A stretch of DNA of 64,000 nt from Scleromitrula shiraiana (Eukaryota > Ascomycota > Leotiomycetes > Helotiales > Sclerotiniaceae), in NCBI GenBank assembly GCA_028455995.1, contig JABELC010000002.1:806001-870000 (forward strand). Reading direction: 5' to 3'. Positions 25,910 through 35,964 of this stretch are shown here, one piece after another (positions within the stretch are counted from its first letter, which is position 1; each line of letters opens with the position of its first letter). The position numbers and the translations under genes are program-made. The notes below the pieces were generated by a model. That model made no database searches and was not told where the DNA came from. It saw nothing but the letters and a program-made list of their open reading frames with translations.

Positions 25910-27763
25910 GGCGGTGATAATCATCGTCTCTGTCATGGTCATGCTTATTGTGGTCGTGCTTGTGATCATGCTCATCGTCGTCGTAGTCATAATCATGCTC
26001 GCGGTCATAATCATGCCCATCACGGTCATAACCGTGTTCATCATGATCATAAATGTACACGATCTTCCCATCTTTACCGTCCTTTCCATCTTTTGCATTT
26101 ATCCCATCTCTACCATTGTCGCCTGTATCTCCCTTCGTACCTTGGATACCTTGAACACCTTGAGCACCTTGTTCGCCTTGGACACCTTGAATACCTTGAG
26201 CACCTTGGGGTCCTTGTTTTCCATCGTCACCTTTTGGTCCTTGTTTTCCATCATGACCATCATGACCATCATGACCATTATGACCATTATCACCCTTTGG
26301 GCCTTTGTCACCCTTGTCACCCTTCTCACCCTTATCCCCCTTATCACCTTTACCACCATCATGACCATCATGACCATCATGACCATTATGACCATTATCA
26401 CCCTTTGGGCCTTTGTCACCCTTGTCACCCTTCTCACCCTTATCCCCCTTATCGCCTTTACCACCATCATGACCATTGTGACCATTATCACCCTTTGGGC
26501 CTTTGTCACCCTTGTCACCCTTATCACCCTTATCCCCCTTATCACCTTTATCACCATCATGGCCATTATCACCCTTATCCCCCTTATCACCTTTATCACC
26601 ATCATGACCATTATCACCCTTATCCCCCTTATCACCTTTATCACCATCATGGCCATTATCACCCTTATCCCCTTTATCACCTTTATCACCATCATGACCA
26701 TTATCCCCCTTATCCCCCTTATCACCTTTATCACCATCATGACCATTATCCCCCTTATCCCCCTTGTCTCCCTTATCCCCCTTACCACCATCATGCCCAT
26801 TATCACCTTTATCCCCCTTATCCCCTTTATCGCCTTTGCCACCATCGTGCCCGTTCTCTCCCTTATCTCCCTTATCACCTTTACCACCATCGTGCCCGTT
26901 CTCTCCCTTATCCCCCTTATCACCTTTACCACCATCGTGCCCGTCCTCACCCTTGTCACCCTTATCCCCCTTGTCGCCCTTACCCCCTTCATCCCCCTTA
27001 TCGCCCTTATCCCCTTTATCGCCCTTATCCCCTTTGTCACCCTTACCCCCTTGGTCGCCCTCATCCCCTTTATCGCCCTTATCCCCCTTACCGCCTTGAT
27101 CACCCTTATCCCCCTTGTCGCCCTTACCCCCTTCATCCCCTTTATCGCCCTTATCCCCTTTGTCGCCCTTACCCCCTTGGTCGCCCTCATCCCCTTTATC
27201 ACCTTTATCCCCCTTACCGCCTTGATCACCCTTATCCCCTTTGTCGCCCTTACCCCCTTCATCCCCCTTGTCCCCCTTGTCTCCCTTGTCCCCCTTGTCC
27301 CCCTTGTCCCCCTTGTCTCCTTGATCACCTTTGTCCCCCTTGTCTCCTTGATCACCTTTGTCCTCCTTGTCGTTGATCAACCAGTTTTGCCAATCTTCGT
27401 CATTAGTCACACCTCCAACTAACTTGCCATCACAGTCAGTATAATAACGTGTAACGATTTCCCTAGGAGCAATCGCCGCGTAAGTTGATTTACATGGACT
27501 ATGGTTTCACGTTAGTATGATGTATTTCACCATGCCCTGTTTTAGAAGAGCAAGAAAGAGAGTAAATACCAATCTGTAATGGTCAAAGTGGTAGGGCTTG
27601 TAACCTTATACGTAAGGCCATTTTGGACGTAATTAGTAGGAGTGGGAATATAGGTAGTAAGTCTGTTGACTATCTCAGTTGTGTAGACGATACCTCCATC
27701 ATACGCGAGAGTAAGAGGAAGAACGAGAGATAGGAAGGCAGGAGCAAGTGCTTTGTGATGCAT
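24441..27763 (-). CDS. Secreted collagen-like protein, probably GPI-anchored
   Basis: Two exons (27763-27570 and 27498-24441) give 1083 residues. Residues 1-20 form a signal peptide (hydrophobic LSLVLPLTLA). The next segment, with TTEIVNRLTTYIPTPT and TLTITDCPC, matches the N-terminal module of fungal cell-wall proteins; the intron splits the first Cys of CPC, supporting the splice. Residues about 113-545 are about 140 almost uninterrupted Gly-X-Y triplets, dominated by GDK, GDN, GHD, GGK and, near the end, GAQ/GIQ/GVQ. Then come a His/Asp-rich stretch, a Gly/Asn/Ser-rich tail with two Asn-run modules, and a hydrophobic C-terminus (IDVLVGVLGVVGLLL) after small residues, typical of a GPI signal. 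A wall or adhesive role is inferred. The gene is mostly minisatellite DNA, so length is probably polymorphic. Large antisense open frames here are artefacts of the repeat. Confidence 0.88.
26060..27370 (-). repeat. 9-bp-based coding minisatellite (Gly-X-Y array)
   Basis: Tandem degenerate units encode Gly-Asp-Lys and related triplets. On the plus strand they read as CCCTTATCA/CCCTTGTCC-like words. Higher-order repeats are visible, for example a unit carrying GDNGHDGDK repeated several times between about 26540 and 26780, and a longer GPKGDNGHNGHDG module repeated between about 26270 and 26510. Confidence 0.85.
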
Positions 27764-28475
27764 TTTGGGATCTTGTTAATGAGAGTGAAAATATAGGTTT
27801 GGTGCAATGTGAGCTGTAGAAGCTAAATGTGTGGTTTTGTATCTAGATAATGAGTGTGTTCCCCGAAAGAGATTCGGGATTAGTGTGGTAGCAGCTTTCT
27901 CAATACGAATGTGAAGACTTCCACAGAAAAAAAGATAGAAAAGTCGAGCAAGCAAGGTCTAGCTCGATCTTGAACCGAAGAACCAAAAGAATGACTGATG
28001 TAAAGAATGAGACGGAAGAAGCAGGGCTGGACGAGGAACTTGCTCTTTTAAAAGATTGTTAAGGGAATGCTCCCTTGGAGAATGGATATATAATTAGGAG
28101 GCTTCCTCTCCCCCAGTATTTTTCTCTCTATGAAACTGCTTTTCGCGTTATACATTCTTAACCTGACGCGACTGCTGACTTGTTTATATGTCTGTCGGAA
28201 TGCCGAGACCCAACCACGACATAAACACATTCCGTTCTTCGAGACTCGAATAAACTTGTAACGCCAATCTCTCAAACAATCGGTTCTGGTTGGTGGATCG
28301 TCACATGAAGAATCAAGATTCCCCTAGTTGCACGTGATTGTAGGATTGTGAGATCGTTAGCTATTATGTCGTCAGGTGAAAGACAGCAAATAATCTTTAA
28401 CATTCGCATCCAGAGAAACCATCAATTTGCTCTTATTCCTATCTCAATTTTCAGAGCACTCGCCTTTACCTCACT
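27764..28475. other. Upstream region of the collagen-like gene
   Basis: No gene is recognised; this stretch should include the promoter and leader of the collagen-like gene. No specific regulatory site is identified. Confidence 0.5.
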
Positions 28476-29215
28476 TCACAATCTCGTCCATCCCTTATAA
28501 ACCCGATCCTTGTGTCGAAAAACATGATCAAACCCCTCATCCATAGCCTCACCCCAAACCTCCATCAACCACCTTGGCGTCGTCTTAATAAACCAATAAT
28601 AGGTAATACAATCCGCGCTTCCTTTCGTTGGGCTCCTCGACGCTGATACAATTATTCTCCCCTCACATGCTTCATCATAATCCACCTCTACAACCTTGAT
28701 CACAATCTCATCCACACTTGCCGTGACATTCAAATATTCAAGTCCTTTCGGGATTTCAGACGGAACTTCGGCATCAAATAGTGTTCTGATAGACTCATCC
28801 TCCAGTACAACGAAATACCCATGCCGTATACCATGATGTTCATGCGTTCCTTGCCAGCCTGTCTCGTAGTTTTCAGGCTATCTATATTTAGCGCGAAAAT
28901 GTGTGCGTGCATCATGAAGACTGGCGGAGGGGAGGCGGATACATTCGATCTGGAGGGGAATTTTCAAACCATAGGGTTCCTCGATGACGAAGCGCAGATA
29001 TATTTCAATATGCAATTGGAAGCGGTCACGGACTTTCTTGTCTAAGTCTCTATCTGAGGCCGATTCTGATAGATCAGTAGTGGGCTTGGCGGAGATAGAA
29101 TATTGAGGGTAAGTGGTATATAGACTGTGAATACCCAATGTTCTTTGACCTCTTCCATATTGAGGCCTTGCACGAAGCGTTTGAGCTCGTTAGGAATGTA
29201 GGTTTCCTAGGGCAT
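28476..29215 (-). pseudogene. Decayed gene for a hypothetical protein (about 246 residues)
   Basis: A coherent protein can be followed from the ATG at 29215-29213 to the stop at 28476, but it is interrupted three times: TAG at codon 3 (ATG CCC TAG, then ETYIPNELKRF), a one-base frame slip near 29120-29135 after KEHWVFTVY, and an in-frame TAG between RAKYR and PENYETGWQ near 28880. Both TAGs would be CAG (Gln) after one C-to-T change. The intact 3' part reads HEHHGIRHGYFVVLEDESI to KDRVYKGWTRL. Total length, 740 nt, is one short of a multiple of three, as expected from a single-base deletion. I do not recognise the family. Introns hiding the lesions cannot be excluded, but no good splice pair fits all frames. 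Confidence 0.6.
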
Positions 29216-29813
29216 ATTTAAACAGCGGGGAAGATAAACTGAAGTGAGTTTCAGTACTGTGTAGCTCTCGAAGTGAGTATAAGAATTCTGGAGAGTATTA
29301 GTGATCAATTGATCAATGAATGTAAACTTCAAAACTGTACGAATTGTTTCTGCACTAAGTAACTACAAAGTAGGCAACACTCGGACTGTCCAGCTCGGAA
29401 TTACTTTACTCCGAGAATCATGCAGCCAAGACCAGGATTTCTAACAGACTTATCAAAAGTTCAGGTAGCAGATAGAGCACATGTAATCGGAGATATGCTT
29501 TCTATTAACAATAATGAATCTGAAGAGGGCCTCAATTTAAAAAGGACTCTATTTTACTTTGATACTCCTCAGAAAACTGAGTTCCTTCCAGTAACAAGTA
29601 TGCACAACTCTCCTATTAAGAGGGAACGTTGAAGTGTTTTCAGACTTCGATGCTCTCAATACATTCAGGTATTGACACCGCATCTATATAATTAGTGCAC
29701 TTGCAAGAGAATTGTAGGATGATGTCCAACTTACGATATTGCGAATTTGAATGAAACCTTGACCTGTTATCATCTCATGCCCCTTAAGTCTTCTCTTATG
29801 ACATCTTATTTCC
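29216..29813. other. Intergenic region
   Basis: A 70-codon frame at 29420-29632 (+) has no recognised family and no supporting context. Nothing else is seen. Confidence 0.5.
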
Positions 29814-31374
29814 TCATTGATAAAGCAATTCTTCTACCATCTCTGCAATCGCCAAACTACTAGTTAAACCCGGGCTTTCAATCCCTAGCAAATTAATCCA
29901 CCCCTCATAGCCCACTTCCTTCCTGATAACAAAATCTGCAAACCCCTTCCCGCTCGCCACCGCCGAATTTTTCCCCAACTTTGGTCTAATTCCCGCATAA
30001 TCTGGATGAATGCCCTCAACCTTTATATCTGGCAAGAACTTCTTGATCTGTTCAATTGCTGCTGGGAGGCGAGAACTATTGACACTTAGATCAGAGGGGT
30101 CGTCTACCCATTCTATATCTGGACCAAATCTTATACGGCCTGTGATATCTAGTGTAAGATGTGTACCTAATCCTCCCAATCCTGGTTCCGGAGCTGGGTA
30201 TATAAGATGTTTGGTACTAGGTTCCCGAGGAGTGTACGAGAAGTAATTTCCCTTGGCGTAATATTGCTTCATATGTCTTTCTGGAGGTAAAATCATGTTA
30301 TTGACATCGCATGCACCTAACCCAGCTGAGTTTATGATAGTCTCTGCTGTGAAAGTATTTTCTTCTCCACTAGCCTTATCTTTCACAACGATTTCCCAAC
30401 CAGAGCTTCCTTGATCGCCGAGCGGTGTAATTGCCGTCACATTACTATTAAGTGCCGTATCTCCCCCCTTCTCCGAAAAGTCTCCATGAAGAAATTGCAT
30501 ATACGAATGACTATCAATAATCCCTGTTGTAGGGCTAGCAAGAATTCCAGCTTTGGCACGTACGTATGGCTCTTCTTTCGCCGCTTGTTCGAGAGGTATG
30601 AAATGTGTAGGCACGCCATCGAGAGTTTGTGTGAATTTATAAACTTTTACAAGTTCTTCCCATTGTTGATCTGTTTGAGCCACAATCCATTTTCCCATGT
30701 TCTTGTGTGGTATATCATACTTTGAGCAAAGGGCATAGAGCAATTTTCGACCGCGGATACAAAGTTTCGTTTTTAGGGAATCGGCGCCGTAGTATAGACC
30801 AGCATGTATAACCTGAGGAGCATGAAAGCATTAGCAGAACATAAATATACTCAATATTTGAAGCAGAGCGTTACTAACTTCAGAGTTTCTCGAACTTGTT
30901 TCCATTCCCACTCCATTGTTTCGTTCAAGGAGTAAAGTACTCGTTCCATCTCTAGTTACCAATCGTCTGGCAATTGCAAGACCTACCACACCTCCACCAA
31001 TCACCTTATCATATTAGCCCATCAATCGGAGAACAGATTCTATCATATTGAGGAGAGATATGTACAGCGTGTGTAAAATCAGCCTGTCGGGCAGCTGTAG
31101 TTGTAAAATATCGTCGTGCTAGTTTGCTAGTCAAATGTGCTTGGTGGGAAATGGAAAACATCTTGTAAGATCTCTGACTGATATGAATCCCTTCTTGAGC
31201 TATGGATACATCTGTGTTTTGTAGAATATTTTTAGTTGCTGCTGGTACTGCTAACGAGCATCCATAGATTCTTGTAGCTTCAGGGGTCCAACTGTTTGAT
31301 TGGTGACGCAATCTGAGGAAATCTAGTGCGGCTAGTGCGGGGAATTTTGTATAAATGGCAGGGATTTGTGACAA
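29814..31374 (-). CDS. L-2-hydroxyglutarate dehydrogenase, mitochondrial (FAD-dependent)
   Basis: Three exons (31374-31066, 31004-30879, 30812-29814) give 477 residues. Family reaction: FAD-dependent oxidation of L-2-hydroxyglutarate to 2-oxoglutarate in mitochondria, a metabolite-repair step. Visible: the nucleotide-binding VIGGGVVGLAIARRL from residue 104, ERNNGVGMETSSRNSEVIHAG joined across intron 2, GKWIVAQT, TTGIIDSHSYMQFL, INSAGLGA, YYAKGNYFSY, GLGTHLTLDITGRIRFGPDIEWV and a C-terminal GIESPGLTSSLAIAEMV, all characteristic of the DAO/L2HGDH family. The first 103 residues contain a second Met at residue 72 (31161) followed by a basic, Ser/Thr-rich stretch (SKLARRYFTTTAARQ) typical of a mitochondrial presequence, so the shorter start giving about 406 residues may be the true one. 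Confidence 0.9.
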
Positions 31375-31709
31375 GGCTCGCGAGGCTGATACGATTTTGT
31401 TATCAGTTTGATATCCGTATATTTTAACAGCACAATATGATATAATTCTGCAATGGAAATGTCTTTTCGAAAAATTTGTTAAGTTATAGGATGAGTTCTT
31501 AGGGAAAAATGCTATACTTCATACCCGAAAAGACAAATAGTTTCCAATCTAATCACTGACTGCCACAATTCAACGCCAGAATCCTTGAGCTCCAGTTGGG
31601 ATACTCATTTTGGAATAGTTTTCCTCCCGTAACGCCCCTGTCTTGCAAATTCTAGCCAAAACTTTGATCAATGGGTATTCGCTGTTTATTCTGGTTTGGG
31701 TTCTTCTGC
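31375..31709. other. Intergenic region
   Basis: About 335 bp between two genes on the same strand; it should carry the promoter of the L-2-hydroxyglutarate dehydrogenase gene and the terminator of the upstream gene. No site is recognised. Confidence 0.5.
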
Positions 31710-32913
31710 TTATATTTCGGATGACACCGCAGGGAGTGATGTAGTGTCTTCAGACGCAGAGGTAGATGAGATTAGGTGGGAAGAAGTTGCAGGCTCATGT
31801 GTTATGGAGGAATTGGCGTGTAATTCACTAACTTGACGCTCTAAATGCAGATTGTTAGCATGATCAAACCGACATATCCTGGGTTTTAGTACATACCCAA
31901 CTCTCTGATTCTCTGGCGAAGCATTTGATTTTCTCTAACCATAGTTTGCGTCTCTGCCTGATAATATGCACTTTCATCACGACCTCCTAGGCTCCAAGAG
32001 TCACCTCCTTCATTACTTATAGATGTAGATCTTAATCTTGGTGACGCAGTCCGGCTAGGTGTTCTTGATCTTCGTTGTAAATCGGCTCGCGCAATATCAA
32101 AGGAAGTTCGAGGATGTAACACTGTAGAAGGTGATCGTGGAGTTGAGACGGCCGAAATTACATTTGGCGGTATGTTAGACATGGAGAACGATAAAGAGCG
32201 CTCAGATGTTGGAGTAGATTCATCAATGACGGGAGGATTTCCTTGAGATTGTCCACTAGCGGCTTGTAATTGTTGAAGTTGCTGTTGCTGGGTACGAATC
32301 ATTTGAAGGAGACGGTTCTATAGAAGTTTGAGGTTAGCAATAGTATAATAGCCTTCTGCCTACGTATATAGGCTTGATTTGCGACTCACAACTTGGGCTT
32401 CTTGCTCCTGCTCTAATTCCTGGTGTATTTCTCCAAGACTAGGTGTGCGAAAATGATGAGGGTCACCGCTAGCAGTGATTGGCGAACCAGTAAGAGAGTG
32501 TGGACTAGCTGTACGATGTGCCTGACCTTCGCTAACAATCTCACCCGGTGGCGGTAAACTTGGATCATTCATCTGTAAATTCATTAGAACTGCTGAGCGC
32601 CTTCTGCCCGCGTGCGACGATTGTCGATTTCTGCTTGCTGAGGTTATAGAAGGACCTGTGTCAAATATTAACATATGTTCTGAGCAGCCAGCTCAAGAAC
32701 AATCTTACGCCTTGAATCTTCTTGTTGAAGCCCTGCATTTACAGCTGCCGCAGCTTGGAGTGAAGTTGTAGTTGATCGCGGAGATGGAGAAGGACTTTGT
32801 CCACGTAAAGCTGCGGTAGAAGGGTTTTCCCCAGTACCAGAAAATGTGCGAGACATAGATGGTGAGTTGGATAGTGATCGTGAAGGAGGAAGGGAATTCA
32901 AGTCTGGAGCCAT
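31710..32913 (-). CDS. Conserved fungal protein of unknown function
   Basis: Four exons (32913-32709, 32655-32390, 32317-31897, 31840-31710) give 340 residues, all phases agreeing. No catalytic domain is recognised. The protein is Ser/Pro-rich with SPSPSPRST-type tracts, a basic RRRSAVLMNLQMNDPSLPPPGE segment (about residues 85-110), and helical Glu/Gln-rich stretches, EIHQELEQEQEAQV and a poly-Gln run in IRTQQQQLQQLQ, suggesting a coiled coil. A second coiled-coil-like segment, ENQMLRQRIRELERQVSELH, crosses the last splice junction and supports it. The start at 32913 (MAPDLNSLPPSRS) is preferred; the frame extends 25 codons upstream. A phosphorylated scaffold or adaptor is a guess only. Confidence 0.75.
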
Positions 32914-35900
32914 CGGTGTTGCTTTAATAGTAGGAATTATAGTAGGAATTAATGATGCAATGCGTAGTAGTAAGAACTCGTATGACAAAGGTAAAGCGTG
33001 ATTATGTAGGATTTATCAAATGATATAATTGCTCCCTTGTTGATATTGAAAAGGTCTATCTTGGGTATTTCATTGTCTCAAAAATGAGGCTTAAACTGCA
33101 AATTCCAATTGAATAACGACCCAGATGATCTATAATAGGAAGTAAGTAAGTTATTTAAGTGAAGCCTTCTAGGCCTTGTGATTGATGATGGATGTGCGCA
33201 GTGCACAGTGCACAGTGCAGTTTGCAGCTTACTAATACAATAACCAATAAACTTTATCAATCATGATCACCAAACTTTTAATCCCTTCAATATCTCCTGT
33301 CTTTTCATCTCATGTTATGACCTGCTATGTCAGTCGATAGAGGTCTGCCCACTCCATGGCGACATGAATCCAGCTACTACTATGGTACCTACCGATGCTG
33401 TTTGCCATCAGCATGTGTTACTTGACAGATTCACCAAGAGCCTACCTATAGCTCTAAGTTCAGTTGAATATTGTTCGGAGTGTGGCATTTGCAGTATCTA
33501 CCAGGATTTCGATTTTCCCTCTAACCTCTGGTTCCAACGTCAGTACAGATCAATGCCAGCATAATAGCTGACAACAAACTCTTGTTAAAGAGTTGTAGCT
33601 CGACGTCCTCGTCCAATTGGAAAATTGTCCCACGTACACAACCATAAGCTTTGTTCGTACAACTAACTGTATGAGGATCGATCATAGGATGCTGATGCTC
33701 TTCAGAAATCAAGTTCGTTCATTTATTGATCATTCTATTCCTCTGCGAGCGTTTATGGGTGATATGGCTCTTCCTCGTTATTTATATTATCACTTCTACC
33801 GATTGTCAAATAGTTGCAATATTTTTGCTTTATTGATGCTCGAAGCTCCTTATTTTCATTTTAAGTTGTAGTATACAGCTCGCTAGTTGACAAATACCTC
33901 CACTATCATTCTTCTTGTATCTAGTCAATTCCCTAGGACACTTTAAGTATTTAAACAAAATGTCACAGAGACTCTTTTTCAGTGGATGTCAATATCTTTT
34001 TAGATAAGGAAATAAGACCATGGAAAGAAATTGGTAGTAGTCTTTTGGTGTTTCTGGCTCTACTAGTACTTAAGAGTTTTAGGAAATAAAAACTTGACGC
34101 AAGTCCCGTCATGCCGGCATATATTAGAAGTCTGAGCGTACTAATGATTGATGGAGACAATCTGCATTACTCGGTTGTTTCTTACATTTTCTATACAGTA
34201 CTGTAGTCGTGCAGATGCGATCCGATATACCCTGCGCAGATGCCCCCCTGTTTTGTTTAAACTCGCCAAAAGAGGAGCAGAAAGCGACTTTAAAGTTCCA
34301 GGATTGCTGAAATTCGTAGGATGGGAAAGCCGCCGCACTAATCAAAAATTCTCTCGGGAGGGCTTGCCAAATGTCCCAAATTCATCCGTTCGTTGTCTGT
34401 TTTCTTCGCTCTGCACTGCCACCCCCAGTATAATCGGGCAGTCAATTGTGTCCTTTCATCTATTACTTTGTACGAACTCAACCTATATATACTTAATGCT
34501 TTTCTTCTCGTCCTCTTCCTTAGGCTTTATAGAATAATGTGAATGGCATTCGTCTCTAGCCTTTGGACTTTTGAGTCTCCAAACATTATTTAACATGAAT
34601 TGCTTTCCACTACCAGCCAGTATTTGGGTGAAATACCACAGACCGCGACATGGTTATTACCCAGGTCAGAGAGAGGATTGCTACATCGGCATAACCTGCC
34701 ATTCTCGATGACCACTGATCACCGCACATAGCATCACGCATCATTGGTGATACTTCTCATTTTTCTATATATAAACATATCTTTCAATGTTAGCGTCGCA
34801 TGTTACTATTGACCCATAAGTATTCGACGGTTTACGTGCCAAGTCGATGTACATATTTCGGCCTTGGGAATCGTTGCTGCCACGTTAGCGTGTCATCGGG
34901 AAGCGCTTTGATGCAAGATTCTCGATATTCCATACATATTTTCAAAAGCATCCTTGTTTTAAGCTAACAAGAGCATTTTAATGGCTGTGATGATCGTTTA
35001 TTTTTGAGTGTAATTCACTGCCTCCTGCAAGTAAGGTCAATAATTCTAAGTTAGCTGCCGAACCGTTAAGATAGGATGTTCCCGGCTTGGCTTGGTACGT
35101 ACCGCACGTCAGATTTTAATAGTCCTTAACATGTCGTCCCTGAATCGACCTAACGTGCAAAGAGTGATCTTCTCATGTTTCTGAAAAGTTCCGATTTTTC
35201 TATACTCGGATGGATGAATTCTTTGTTTTGCAGCACAGATAGTTAGAAATAGTACTGTACTTCATAAGAAACATCAAATTGATAGAATGCATACAATAAG
35301 ACTAGAGCGCGGCTAGGTAGTGCCAAAAGATCCCCATCGGCCTGTGAATTTCAGCCTTGTATGAGATATGTCTTTATTCATTGGAGCTCTGGAATTTTGC
35401 AAGAGAATTATCTGTGCAGAAGCTTGGTGCGTTATCATGTTTCCCACCTCATTCATAGACCACATGTTTCCTCTTCGATTGTAGAACCTGTGGAGGTTGC
35501 TTTTGTTCTGTTGCTTCCAGCTCGCGTTAACTCATGCTTATGGTTATTGGCGCTCTCATGTTTCTGATCTTGACTTCTGATACTCTCCAGATCCCCTTCC
35601 CACATTTCTACTGCTTTCGCCAGTTGAGATTTCGTAGGATTCTTATAATACTAGCGTCTTGGATGTTTACTGAAGTTACGTATCTTCCAAGAAAACATGT
35701 GTAGCAGAATGGCTATCTTTTCCTCCTTCTCCTACAGTATGGATGCCGTGAATCTAGCCATATATAAAAACTTCAAGTATACCCGATATGCATACTTATC
35801 TTATCTGATATAAGTCCCGAACCTCTTGTCTTGGTCTCTGTTCTTGTTCCCCAAGCTAGCTTCAACACCTTCCTTAGTTCTTGTCATCTGATTTCTCCAA

Positions 35901-35964
35901 GTTCGGTTTTGTTCCATCACAGTTGTGTTGTTTTTCATAAAATTATACTCGTATTTCAGTCAAG
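32914..35964. other. Intergenic region of about 3 kb
   Basis: No recognisable gene on either strand. A short GTGCAC/CAGTGCA repeat lies at about 33195-33220. Frames at 34124-34537 overlap antisense to each other and look random. The right end should include the promoter of the iron-permease pseudogene. Confidence 0.5.

Noticed and set aside
25535..27422. Very long plus-strand open frames (up to about 610 codons) opposite the collagen-like gene
   Set aside because: They are antisense shadows of the 9-bp coding repeat: low-complexity His/Pro/Leu/Tyr or Ile/Thr/Leu repeats with no start context, introns or domains, while the minus-strand frame has a signal peptide, Gly-X-Y periodicity and a GPI signal.
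34124..34537. Overlapping 129-codon (+) and 65-73-codon (-) frames
   Set aside because: No family features; mutually antisense and lacking any supporting introns or context.
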